Of a stretch of DNA of 64,000 nt, positions 1 through 9,871 are shown piece by piece. The notes beneath the pieces were generated by a model. The model saw nothing but the letters and a program-made list of their open reading frames with translations, was not told the origin of the DNA and ran no database searches. The DNA lies in the NCBI GenBank assembly GCA_027422505.1, contig JAPQWV010000017.1:15997501-16061500 (forward strand), written 5' to 3'. The DNA comes from Craterostigma plantagineum. Lineage: Eukaryota; Streptophyta; Magnoliopsida; Lamiales; Linderniaceae. Position numbers and translations under genes: made by a program. Every line of letters begins with the position of its first letter. The stretch's first letter is position 1.

Positions 1-70
1 CAAAGTTAATTAAATACAAACCAACTAAGATAAACACATTGAAATTGAACACTATAAAATATTCCTAACA
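1..70. mobile_element. End of an unidentified element inserted into G1 integrase
   Basis: The integrase reading frame of the gypsy element to the right stops matching its family at about position 70. The + strand there ends in CCTAACA (TGTTAGG on the minus strand), the usual terminal form of an LTR, and the next five bases, 71-75 (GTATT), would be the target duplication. Only 70 bases of the insert are in the window, so its family and orientation cannot be told. Seen: the abrupt loss of frame and the LTR-like terminus. Inferred: the insertion. Confidence 0.5.
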
Positions 71-968
71 GTATTGAGAGGCATCTCGTCTCTTCTTGAA
101 ATATTACCTGTCCTTTGACAACGATCACAAGCCGATACGAAAGCATGAGCGTCTTTAAATAAAGTCGGCCAATAAAAACCCGATTGTAAGACTTTAGCAG
201 CCGTACGATTTCCTCCAAAATGGCCTCCACACTCTAGAGCACGGCAATGTCGTAAAATATCGTGCGCTTCTTCTCCTGAGACACATCTTCGTATAACTTG
301 GTCGGCACAATGCTTATACAGATAAGGATCTTCCCAATAATAATGTTTTATATCGGCAAAGAATTTCTTCTTCCCTCGATAATTAAGCTCTGTTGGTATT
401 ATTTTTGCTGCAAGATAGTTGACGAAATCAGCATGCCACGGAGCTTGCGATATAGCTAAGAGTCGTTCGTCTAGAAAGTTATCATCGATAGTTTGTCTCT
501 TCAATTTATTTTCTTCTGACAACTCCAAGCGAGAGAGATGATCTGCTACTAAATTCTCTGTTCCCTTTTTATCTTTAATCTCGACATCGAACTCTTGAAG
601 CAATAGAACCCATCGAATCAGTCGTGGTTTTGCATCCTTCTTTTCCATCAGATACTTGATGGCCGAGTGGTCAGTGTGCACGATTACCTTGTTCCCGATT
701 AAGTATGATCTGAACTTTTCGAAGGCGAAGACGATAGCAAGTAACTCTTTCTCAGTTGTGGCATAGTTGAGCTGAGCATCGTTGAGAGTTCGACTCGCAT
801 AGTAAACGGTATGAAATATCTTGCCCTTACGTTGCCCAAGAACCGCTCCCACTGCATAATCACTTGCGTCACACATCAACTCGAACGGTATGTCCCAATC
901 CGGAGCAATCACGATCGGTGCCGACACTAGTTTCTCTTTTATAGTAGAGAATGCCTCCTGCATCAAAG
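71..968 (-). pseudogene. G1 RNase H and integrase zinc finger (pol fragment)
   Basis: About 300 codons open on the minus strand. The N-terminal part is a Ty3-type RNase H: a [14 protein letters not shown] block, then [19 protein letters not shown], then a HTDH block and a VADHLSRL end. The following segment holds the integrase HHCC zinc finger ([20 protein letters not shown], then CDRCQ). RNase H removes the RNA template and integrase joins the DNA copy to the genome. The frame ends at 70-75, where another element seems inserted, so the integrase catalytic core is absent. The link to the RT frame upstream is broken by a small deletion near 960-1000. Confidence 0.88.
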
Positions 969-1612
969 ATAAAGGGCGCTCCTTGAATTAAGAGGCTCGA
1001 TAATGGCTTTGATATCTTGGAGAAGTCCTTAATGAATCGTCGATAAAACCCAGCATGCCCCAAAAAACTCCTAATTCCCATGACAGATGAAGGTGGTGGA
1101 AGTTTTTCTATTGTCTCAATCATTGCCCGATCAATTCCAATTCCTTTGCGAGAAACTTTGTGACCTAACACAATACCTTCTCGAACCATGAAATGGCATT
1201 TCTCCCAGTTTAAAACAAGGTTAGTTTCTTCGCAACGTTTCAATACTAAAACAAGATTATCTAGGCAATTATCGAAAGAACTTCCAATAACAGAAAAATC
1301 ATCCATGAATACCTCAATTGTTTTCTCTACCATATCAGAAAAAATTGCCATCATACATCTTTGGAATGTACCCGGTGCATTGCATAGTCCAAATGGCATT
1401 CTACGAAAAGCAAAAGTACCATACGGGCATGTAAATGTGGTCTTTTCTTGGTCTTCCGGTGCTATAGCAATTTGATTGTATCCGGAATATCCGTCTAGAA
1501 AGCAGTAGTAGTCATGCCCCGCCAATCGATCTAACATTTGATCAATAAAAGGCAATGGAAAATGGTCCTTACATGTGGCTTTTATTAAGTTTTCGATAGT
1601 CGATGCAAACAC
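869..1612 (-). pseudogene. G1 reverse transcriptase palm and thumb
   Basis: Minus-strand frame with the core of a Ty3/gypsy RT: a KDHFPLPFIDQMLDRLAG block, YCFLDGYSGYNQI, a TTFTCPYGTFAFRRMPFGLC block, and the catalytic FMDDFSV box at about 1298-1309 (both aspartates kept). LGHKVS and FLGHAGFYRRFI follow. The first about 20 codons are a wrong-frame reading: family-like sequence there lies in another frame, so there are shifts at about 1590-1640 as well as near 960-1000. The active-site residues are intact but the polyprotein frame is not. Confidence 0.9.
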
Positions 1613-1639
1613 GCCATCCCGTAACGGGTCTCGTCGGAA

Positions 1640-2518
1640 TTAGTTCGTCGTTCGCATTTTTACCACTGCGACTCCTCCTTTCTTTGGAACCACATGTATC
1701 GGACTTACCCAAGAGCTATCTGAAATTGGGTAAATCACTCCAGCGTCTAACCATTTTAGGATTTCTTTTCGCACCACGTCCTTCATTGTTGGATTTAATC
1801 TCCGTTGTGGCTCTACAGAAGGTTTGGTGTCATTTTCCAGGCGGATATGATGTGTGCACATTGATGGGCGGATACCCTTGATATCAGCTAATGTCCACCC
1901 GATCGCTGCTTTAAACTCGTGGAGTACTCGAAGCAGCTTCTCCTCTTCATCATCATTAAGAGACGACGATATAATAACTGGTAAAGTAGAAGATTCGCCA
2001 AGAAATGCATAACGAAGATGAATTGGTAACGACTTAAGTTCGAGTAGTGGTGGTTTCTCAATAGATGACATGGATCGGGAAGGGTTTTCGCCGAGAGCTT
2101 CAAAGTATTTTCTTCTATTTGGTTCAAACGAGTCCAACCACTTCACACACTCATTAATATCTTGTTCATCGATCTCATGTATATCGTCTCGCACCAAACT
2201 GGATTCCAATGGATCTTCTCTAGTAATATGCTTAGGCAGTAGATTTTCCACATTTTCTACACGGAAACAGTTATCGCTTTCATTGGGATACTTAATGGCA
2301 TTGAACACATTAAATATAACTTCCTCTCCATGTACCCGGAGACGAAGTTCACCTGCATGAACATCAATTAATGCTCTCCCAGTTGCTAGGAAAGGTCTAC
2401 CCAAGATTATTGGTATGTCCTTGTCTTCTTCCATGTCAAGGACTATAAAATCTGCAGGAAATATAAACTTATCGACCTTGACTAAAACGTCTTCAATGAT
2501 ACCTCGTGGATGTTTCAA
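1640..2518 (-). pseudogene. G1 protease C-terminus, linker and RT fingers
   Basis: Minus-strand frame of about 292 codons. It begins with the C-terminal part of the retroviral-type aspartic protease (DIPIILGRPFLATGRALID), passes through a variable linker, and ends in the RT fingers (VRKEILKWLDAGVIYPISDS, then VSPIHVVPKKGG). It is separated from the protease N-terminus by one in-frame TGA at about 2519-2521, and from the RT palm by a frameshift at about 1615-1640. Confidence 0.87.
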
Positions 2519-2521
2519 TAA

Positions 2522-2854
2522 TCAATCTGCCAGTTGTAGTGTCACAGTCGTCGGGCTCGCTTCACCTAATCCAAGTATTCTGAAAATGGATAGCGGCATT
2601 AGGTTAATACTAGCGCCTAAATCACACAAAGCTCTTTCAAATACAGAGTTTCCTATTGTACAAGGGATTGTAAAACTTCTTGGGTCTTTGAGTTTTGGTG
2701 GTAACTTCTTTTGTATAATAGCACTACATTCTTCAGTAAGCGCTACTGTTTCATATTCTCCCAACTTTCTCTTCTTCGACAATATATCCTTCATGAACTT
2801 TGCATAGCTAGGCATCTGCTCAAGCGCATCGGCAAAAGCAATGCTGATGTGCAA
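2522..2854 (-). pseudogene. G1 aspartic protease N-terminus
   Basis: Minus-strand frame of about 110 codons. The catalytic aspartate sits in CDLGASINLMPLSI at about 2600-2626, the usual form in Athila-type elements. The preceding PSYAKFMKDILSKKRKL block is also typical of the gag-pol junction in this group. It overlaps the end of the gag frame (from 2791), which reflects a one-base shift near 2855-2865 that throws gag out of frame with protease. An in-frame stop follows at its 3' end. Confidence 0.87.
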
Positions 2855-4308
2855 TTTTTAAATATTTCAAGAAATTTAGAAAATTGTTGATCAAGCTTAT
2901 TATTCTTGATACGTTGCTGGAACGGAATTCGAGGCTTAGGTTCTTCAGAAGGTAGACACTTAAGCTCTACAATTTCAACATTCTTTTCTTCTGATGTATC
3001 AACTCCTACTTCGGATGAATTCACTTTCTTATTATTGACCGGTGACTCCAATTCCATGCCACTCATCAGTGTTATCGCCTTGCAATGTTCTTTTCCTTCT
3101 CGCTTTGGATTACCCTCTGAGTTACTAGGAAAAGATCCTAATGGCCTCTCACCTATCATCTCCGCCATTTGACTCACCTGAACTTCTAAATTGTGGATTT
3201 GCGCTGACTGGTTCTGCATGTTGGTTCTCATTTCGTTGATGAGTTGTGTTTGTGAAGTAGCCATTTTCGCCAAAGCCTCTTCCCAGCTTGCTTTCTTCTC
3301 ATTTGGCTGATGATTATGTTCGGGTTGTAGAGAATTCTGATTATTCTTCCACGAAAAGTTTGGATGATTACGCCACCCTGGATTGTAGTTATTTGAATAA
3401 GGATTGTTTGGTTGACGATTGTAGTTTCCAACATATTGTGCTTGCTCCAATGATAGTTGTTCTGTTGCTTGACATTCAGAACTCTGATGCGGTCCACCAC
3501 ATAGATTGCATTCAACAATAGGCAAGTGAACGGAATTGACTGAAGCCTGATTTGTTTGAAGTCGCTTCGTCAGATTCGCCACTTGAGCGACCAATTGAGC
3601 AATTGGATCATTTTTAACAATTGTTGTTGTGTTCCTAGCTCGCTCCATTGGCCACTGATAATTGTTATTGGCGACACTCTCGTACGCCTGATCAGCGGTT
3701 TTCTTCAAGATTGTCCCGCCAGCAGAAGCTTCGATGACGGCTCTTTCAGCACTGCCTATAGCGTTGTAGAAGCTCAAAACTTGTTGTGATTTAGATATAC
3801 CATGGTGCGGACACTTTCTCACGAGCTCCTTAAATCTATCCCAAGATTCATAAAGTGATTCACCATCGATTAGAGTAAAGTGAGTGATCTCCTTGAGTAT
3901 CTGTTGTTTCTTAGCAGGTGGAAAGAATCGGGCGAGTAATTTACTGGCGAGCATGTCCCATGTTGTAATTGAATTGGTTGGAAGGGAATTTAGCCATGCC
4001 TTCCCTTTATCACGTAGAGTGAATGGGAACAGTCGCAGCCGTAATGCGTCGTCAGAAACTCCATTATATTCGATAGTATCACATATTTCCAAGAAGTTGT
4101 CGATATGAGCGTTTGGATCTTCGCTCGGTAATCCATAAAATGGAATTTGTTGAATCATTTGAAATGTTATCGACTTAAGCTCAAAGTTATTCGGAGGAAG
4201 CGCTGGTCGCCTAATAGCAGATTGAGTACCAACCAAGGGAGTTGCGCATTCGCAGAGCGGCACATCATGATTTTCGTTATCCCCGTTATTGTTTTCGTTG
4301 TCAGCCAT
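2791..4308 (-). pseudogene. gag: G1 gag
   Basis: 505-codon minus-strand ORF beginning MADNENNNGDNENHD. It holds the plant gag (retrotrans_gag) capsid region: a SEDPNAHIDNFLEICDTI block, LRLRLFPFTLRDKGKAWLNS, and LARFFPPAKKQQILKEI. A CNLCGGPHQSSEC knuckle (CX2CX4HX4C-like) lies near residue 267. Gag builds the virus-like particle in the cytoplasm and binds RNA through the knuckle. The last about 20 residues are out of frame because of a one-base loss near 2855-2865, so the gag-pol fusion is broken. The N-terminal start looks authentic. Confidence 0.9.
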
Positions 4309-4435
4309 GGCTGATTGTGTTTGGTTAATAGCTTGCTTTTTCTTTTTCCGATTTTCTCGACAAGCTCGCTCGATCTCCTAATTTAAAGGAAGTAAGTTAG
4401 CGCTCCCAAACTTTCGCATAAACCGTAAACACCTT

Positions 4436-4675
4436 AATGCGCTAATAAAAATAAATATAATAAAAATAATAATAATAGTAATTATTATTATAATAATGGT
4501 AAGTATAATAATACTAGTAAAAAATAATAATAATAGAAGTAATAATAAAAATACTGAAAATAATAATAATAATAATAAAAATAACAGTAGTAGTAGTAGT
4601 AAAAATAATAACAAAAATAACCGTAATAAAAATAATAATATTAATAGTAATAATATAATAAGTTCAAAGTAAGAC
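4436..4675. repeat. AT-rich (AAT)n-like imperfect microsatellite in G1 leader
   Basis: Roughly 240 bases made largely of AAT/AAA/AGT triplets with interruptions (for example four AGT units near 4590). It lies between the PBS and the gag start of G1. The run of leucines predicted on the minus strand here comes from this low-complexity DNA and is not a gene. Confidence 0.8.
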
Positions 4676-4711
4676 TAGAATTATTTGGTATCGATATTAG
4701 TAAAAAGCACA

Positions 4712-4730
4712 GTCCCCGGCAACGGCGCCA
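4712..4730 (-). promoter_or_regulatory. G1 primer binding site, tRNA-Asp type
   Basis: The minus strand reads TGGCGCCGTTGCCGGGGAC, complementary to the 3' end of plant tRNA-Asp as I recall it. It lies six bases inside the 5' LTR end (CGCAACA at 4737 on the minus strand), the expected place for the primer of minus-strand DNA synthesis. Confidence 0.88.
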
Positions 4731-4736
4731 AAAACT

Positions 4737-6649
4737 TGTTGCGAATAATCGTAAACACGCAAGTGTACGTATCGTTCTAACAAGTAATAGTGTACGTAAG
4801 TACGGATATCGAACCCAAAGAACTGTGTTACTAAGTACCGAAATTATATTAATTCTAATTTTATTTGAACAATCGCAAGTTGGTAGTTGACGAAACGATA
4901 AAGTAAAATGCGCAGAGAAATAATAAAAACGATTAAAAAGGTAAATGACCAAATAAATAATGAAGAACGATGAAACGATTTTAATTCAAAGATAAATCTG
5001 GGGACTCCGACTTCACCGATGACAATCATGCTATTGATTTTAGTTTTCAAAGGATACTTAATCTTATGTTGACGATGGATTTTTTCGTTTTAATTATCAA
5101 TCTATCTCTAGCATCGATAACCTATTCTAACATGCGAATCCTACATCTCTGTCAAGATTTCTACACGTCGAATGCATTAAACTTAGAAAATCATAAATCA
5201 TCGCACTAGTCACGTAACTATCTCTAGCTTACGAATGTTCTAATGGTATCATAATCAACGGACACGCTCAGATAATCACCTCTCAGTCTCATATCTAAAC
5301 ACCTATTTTTACGAAAGTTGATCAGAAATTCGTAAATATTAATAACGGATTATGATACTCAACATAGCGTTGAGGTTTTAACAGCATACAAGCTGAAAAT
5401 CAATAGATATCATGTTTGGCTACATCGTAACCCAGATAATGAAATTAAAACATATTATATTTCAACAAAAACATCATAAACATGTTCATAATAGGAGATA
5501 AATAGAGATTGGGAAACGCATCGAATAAGTAGCCGGGTCGTGTTTTGCTCGACTCGTCTCTCCGTGACTGTCGTCCGCCTTATGTCTATCTCCGAGATTG
5601 ACGTTGCTCGTCTCCACTTGCTGCCCCGGTCCAAACGTTGCCGTTGTCCGTGCGTCAGGTGGCTACTCGAAGGTGTATATGGTATATCCTTCAGTGAGTC
5701 TTTTCGCCGAACAGATGGTGTGCTTTAGGGTCTTTTGCGTGAGAGAGAACCCAAGGTGACGTGGATGATGGCAGTGTGGAGGTGGTGCGTTTTCTTCTAT
5801 TCAGACGTGAAGTCTTGAGGAGGTGAGGTGCGATGGTGTTCGGTTGGGTGGTGAGGTGTGTGTTTAGGTTGCTTGGATGAGTGGATGGTGTGAGAGCTAT
5901 GTGTTGTGGATGATGGCGAGAGATGAAGTAGGCGAGTTTGCTAAATCCTTCGGGTCTTTGATGTGGGTGAAAGTTTTGTGAGAGGTGTGTACGATGGTGT
6001 ATGGTTGTGTGATGATTGGATGATGAAAAATGAGAGATGGTGTCGGAGCCTTTTTTTATGTCTTCTCCCACATGCTTACCAACCTCCTCTCTTGCTTCGT
6101 TCTTTTATTTTTTATAATCCATAGTCCGACAGAGAACTAAATGGGCAGCCCTTTTTTACTCCTTGTTTCATGCTTGTATGTCTTCATTGGTTCTCTCTCC
6201 CTCCACTCAGTTCCATAAATGAAGCATCATTGTTATAGATAATCAACAAAAAGCAAAGTGAGTCAAGGATTGGGGCTTGATGTATCTTTTTTTTTCTTCT
6301 CCAACGTGAACAACGCAGCCAAGATGTTTTCTCCATCACCAAAAGTCGTATGTTTTTATCTTCTTGCTTTGAAACACTGCACCTACTCACTTGGGCCGAT
6401 CTTTACTTGAAAAGGTGTAGTAAACTTCGACCCACTTGCATATTGGCGTTTTGCATCTTGGCTTTATTATTATTTCTGGTTTTCTTTTCACATCCGAATC
6501 ATCCCGCATTTTGGCCACTTTTTCTCCAATATCTACGAAACAAGAAATGTAAATGTATATATAGGATATTCGAAGATATTTGGATCAATAACAATAAAAA
6601 ACACACTTTTACGGGGTATAAATAATATGTAAAATCATAACCTATCACA
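4737..6649 (-). repeat. G1 5' LTR (about 1.9 kb)
   Basis: Next to the PBS the minus-strand LTR ends in TTCGCAACA. Its other end is placed at 6649, where the minus strand starts TGTGATAGG and copia element A sequence resumes at 6650-6654 (CATAC on the minus strand, the presumed target duplication). The inner boundary is firm because of the PBS. The outer one is inferred from the resumption of A homology, since the partner LTR is outside the window. Confidence 0.7.
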
Positions 6650-6654
6650 GTATG

Positions 6655-7176
6655 ATCAAATCCAAAAGACTAGCGGATTGAAAAATCCGGGTAAAGGGAG
6701 AGTTAGTCATCTTGTTGAGGAAACAAGACTCGAACGTTGATAGCAATCTTATTCCGACGGTGTAATAATTCCATTTTTCTCCAACTCTTTAATCTTTCGA
6801 ACTCCGGCATAACCGAGTCGAAGATGCCATAAATACTTTTTATTAAACTCTAACTTAAGTTTGTTGGTAATTATATTCGCATGTTCTTGGACACTTATGT
6901 AATATAAATCATTTATTAACGTAGCTTTTCTAATGCATTTATTTCGAAAATAAATCTCGCAAATATTATTACTAAAATGGAATTCGTATCCGAGTCTACT
7001 CAAAACAGAGATAAAAATAATATTTTTAAGCCCCTTCGGCAATAAGTAGCCGGTACACTATGTCCGCTGCCAACGTTAATCAAGACTTCTCGATTCGCCA
7101 GCTTCCTACTTCGCTCCAGACCCTGGTTCAAAACTCAGATGTGAGCACTAGCTCCTGAGTCAACAATCCACGAGTG
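6655..7176 (-). pseudogene. A protease and GAG-pre-integrase domain
   Basis: On the minus strand the protease box WIVDSGASAHI is readable at about 7141-7172 and is followed by a stop. The frame from 7042 to about 6749 (near 97 codons) then gives the pre-integrase HHCC region, with LWHLRLGYAGVRKIKELEKNG. Family similarity continues in a shifted frame to about 6655, with a KMTNSPFT-like block matching KMTKSAFT of Y. The protease active-site residues survive here, whereas relative Y has lost them. Stops and shifts make it non-functional. Confidence 0.82.
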
Positions 7177-7179
7177 GAA

Positions 7180-7987
7180 AATACAGTTAAAGAATAGTAA
7201 GTTTCCAAAACATTACCTGAAGCCCACGAAGCAGTCCCTTTTCCAATGGCCCAGCTCTTGGTGGTGAAGTCACCTGTCGGTCGCCTTCGGAACTTTAGGT
7301 ACGTTCATCTTTTCCTTGCCCTTCTTCTTTATCCGTCCAGTAGGCTTATTGGGCTTGGGCTTGTTGGACTTCGATCTCTTAGATTTTTTCGTCACTACAA
7401 GCGCAACCTTTTTTCCCTTTCCTTTGTTCAGTTCACGCTGAGTGTGAATCAGTGTGTTCATCAATTCGGAAGTGAAAACTGTTGATCACTCAGACTGTAG
7501 TTTACGATAAACTGAGCGAATGAGGATGGGAGCGACTGAAGAATTAGGTCAATCTGAATCTCGTGATGTACGGGACAATTGAGTGAAGCCAGTTCCTCAA
7601 TATACCCAATGAGCTTACGCACATGTCCCGTGACATCTGAGCCTTCAGGCATCTTGGTTTGAAAGAGCTTGTCTGCGGCTCGATATCAAGACGATCTGGA
7701 CTGCTCGTCGTACAACTCATTCAGGTGACGCAATATCCCGCGCATATCCATCTCAGAATATTGGTGCTGCAGATCATTGCTTATCCTAGCCAACATATAC
7801 GCCTTGGCCCGGGCACAATCAGCCAATCATTTGGCATGAAACTCCCGGTCCGCCTCACTAGTACCCTCCCCGGGTTCAAGTGGTACAGGTCCATCAAGGA
7901 CATACTCTATACGTTTCAGAGTAAGGACAATCCTTAAGTTACGAACACAGTCCGCAAGGTTTGGACCTTCCAAACGGTTTTACGTTA
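7180..7987 (-). pseudogene. gag: A gag, N-terminal codons lost to the X insertion
   Basis: Minus-strand gag remnant. An NLRIVLTLKRIEYVLDG block near 7900-7950 matches the LRNLRIVLGME block of Y. The frame at 7652-7461 (MPEGSDVTGHVRKLIGYIEE) matches MAEGSDVGAHVLKMIDWIE of Y. A lysine-rich tail (7464-7270) follows, then a degenerate knuckle (ELGHWKRDC with the first cysteines lost) near 7225-7262. Stops occur at about 7825, 7655 and next to the insertion point. The first ten codons lie at 35123-35152, beyond the nested block. Confidence 0.85.
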
Positions 7988-8681
7988 TGTTGGAACTATT
8001 TTATTGTATTCAATTAATATAGTTGTCTTAGTCTTGCTATGTAAATAAGTAGTCTAGGGCTAAATAGTAAATAGCCATTGTATAGGACTACTTGTGTAAA
8101 TATACCACGAGACGGTATATATAAATGAACTCCTTAAAGAAACACGTTTTCTCCCACGCGACGGCTCGGTTCTCTCTAGCCATCTTTAGAGAACTGATTC
8201 CGTGGTACACTGCGAGGTCGGCGTGACGATCTAGTGCCATCCACCACCATCGACGAAGTCTTGAAGAAAGGACGAGGAGCTGCCACTCGCTTCAACTGGT
8301 AATGCTCTACGGGTCTGACCAGCCCTATTACATGTCTATGTGTTACTATTCTGATCTGAGCAACGAGGGCAATAAGGGAACCCGGAAAATTTTTGTTCCG
8401 CACCATACACGGGGACGTGGCGTCTCCGGGAGACACCGGGTAACCCAACAATATATAAGTGAACTCCTAAGAAATTAAGGAGTGTGTTGTAGCAAGGAAT
8501 CAGAATCGAAATACAAGGATTGGAATTTTAGAGAGAAATTAGCGCCAAACCTTGCTTGAGCTCCAAATCATTTCTCTCCAAAGCTTAATTGGTAAATCTC
8601 GATCTCTAGCTTTCGAATTCGTTAGATTTACTATCCGTTCTTCGAAGATTCGATCTAGGTTGGCTATATAAGGTCTTAACA
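7988..8681 (+). repeat. X 5' LTR, mosaic (694 bp)
   Basis: Runs from TGTTGGAAC to CTTAACA, with TATA box TATATATAAA at 8116-8125. Three parts are visible: an X-specific head (7988 to about 8141), a middle nearly identical to the end of the Y LTR (about 8142-8450, ending CCCAACA), and an X tail (8451-8681) also found at 34891-35122. A motif close to TATATAARTGAACTCCT occurs both just before and just after the Y-like middle. The PBS two bases downstream confirms that this is a 5' LTR. Confidence 0.85.
8142..8450 (+). repeat. Y-LTR-like segment inside X LTR
   Basis: About 309 bp almost identical to 34581-34890, the terminal part of the Y 3' LTR, ending in the same CCCAACA. It is the only trace of a Y LTR on the left side of the block. 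It may be a truncated Y LTR that once inserted at the X TATA box; the base run ATATA follows in both copies. Confidence 0.85.
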
Positions 8682-8683
8682 AT

Positions 8684-8695
8684 TGGTATCAGAGC
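8684..8695 (+). promoter_or_regulatory. X primer binding site, tRNA-Met type
   Basis: TGGTATCAGAGC, complementary to the 3' end of initiator tRNA-Met, two bases after the LTR end at 8681. This is the usual copia PBS and shows that X points to the right. Confidence 0.92.
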
Positions 8696-9182
8696 TGAGC
8701 GTGTTAGGATTTGAATCGAAATTAGGATCAAATTTTGGAAATCTGAAATTTTTTTTCGCGAGTTACTGTTCATCGCGAAATTGTCTCTGTTCATCGTTGA
8801 AATTCAATCCGATTCTTCATTTGACTTGTTTTGTTGTTATTGAGGTTCGATTATGTGTTTCTAATTTGTCTGAGTTAAACTTTGGATGATCGAACCACAA
8901 ATTTTTGCGAATTTTGAAAATCTGATCGAAATTGTTCTTCGCGGACTTAATGATTTTTCAAAAAATCGAACTTTTGCTTTGATTGTGCTAAATGGAGTGT
9001 TTGTTCTTGTCAATTTCATGATTTCGATCGATTACCCGGACTTTGGTAGACTAATTTGCTGTTTTCGGTCGGATTTGTGAAAAATTGTGTTCTTTGTGTT
9101 CTATCATTTCTGTGCGATTACCCATGTTTAATCGATATGTTTGAGTGATTTTGCTTAATTAGTGTTACTGGTTTTCGTTAGC
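8696..9182 (+). other. X leader, first part
   Basis: Non-coding leader after the PBS, AT-rich and with repeated TCGAAA/TCGCGAAA-like words. The short open frames here are not supported. It is interrupted at 9182 by the LINE and resumes at 11928. Confidence 0.7.
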
Positions 9183-9341
9183 TTTTTTTTCGTAGAATGA
9201 AATTTCATTTACCACATGCTCCAAATAAGCCGGTTACATCACAACTAACATAGCACACACAAGCTACACTGGAAATGAACATACACGTTGAAAAACAATT
9301 GACCTGTCAGCATTTTTCCTACAACAACTAGTCTTAATGCG

Positions 9342-9806
9342 TCATTTCATCTCCTTTCCAAGCATCTGAAAAACCTGTTCCACTGATCTTTCTCCCATAC
9401 CGTGTACCCTTCTGTTCCGTTCACTCCACACATGATACACCAGCGCTGAATACACAGCCACCCTAATACTACTCTGGACAGTTCTTGAGACACCCAATTT
9501 CTCCAACCATGAACAGAGGCCGTCAAAAGATCTAAGAGTCTCATCACAATTCAGCCATGACTTAATTTTCATAAAGAGGAGTTGAGTAAAACTGCATTCC
9601 AAGAACATATGCTCCATAGTTTCACAACAGGTGCCACAAAGCTGACATTTCTGCTCCTGCACTTGCAGTCCCCATTTAACCAATCTATCCATAGTGAGTA
9701 ATCTCTTATGCATCAGCAACCACATCATAAACGAACGCCTAGGAATGATGTACCTGTTCCAGACAGCCTTGTAGTATGGAAGGGGGTAAGTGTGCCTTTT
9801 AGCCAC
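9342..9806 (-). pseudogene. LINE zf-RVT zinc-binding domain
   Basis: 154-codon frame with the reverse-transcriptase zinc-binding signature of plant LINEs: VWNRYIIPRRSFMMWLLMHK, RLLTMDRLVKWGL, then CQLCGTCCETMEHMFLECSF and an SALVYHVWSERNRRVHG block. This domain lies downstream of RT and probably helps bind the template RNA. It is separated from the RT C-terminus by a short break at 9807-9871. Confidence 0.9.
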
Positions 9807-9871
9807 TCATAACCCGAAGTAACAGAATACTTTTTATCCACAACCATTCTCCATTTACCTCCATCATATCC

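Larger units (their letters stand above)
71..6649 (-). mobile_element. G1: Ty3/gypsy LTR retrotransposon, Athila/Tat-like, partial
   Basis: Minus-strand element. Read from right to left it holds a 5' LTR (4737-6649), a tRNA-Asp PBS, a leader with an AT-rich microsatellite, gag (2791-4308), then protease, reverse transcriptase, RNase H and the zinc-binding start of integrase. RT-RNaseH before integrase is the Ty3/gypsy order. The FMDD form of the RT box, the DLGAS protease motif and the tRNA-Asp PBS fit the non-chromoviral Athila/Tat group. Integrase is cut at position 70 and the 3' LTR lies outside the window. Several stops and frameshifts mark it as dead. It appears inserted in integrase of copia element A at 6649/6650. 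Confidence 0.9.
6650..7987 (-). mobile_element. A: copia element, left half (integrase start to gag)
   Basis: Remnant of a minus-strand Ty1/copia element of the same family as Y (28922-32570). From right to left it carries gag, a degenerate zinc knuckle, protease and the integrase zinc-finger region. It is cut at 6650 by G1 and at 7987 by the X block. The right half resumes at 35123. TNT1-94-type, tentatively Bianca/Angela-like. Confidence 0.85.

Noticed and set aside
4378..4614. Leucine/isoleucine-rich membrane-like ORF on the minus strand
   Set aside because: It is a direct translation of the AAT-type microsatellite in the G1 leader.
5540..6071. ORFs on both strands in the G1 LTR
   Set aside because: They lie within the LTR, have no recognisable domain and look like chance frames.
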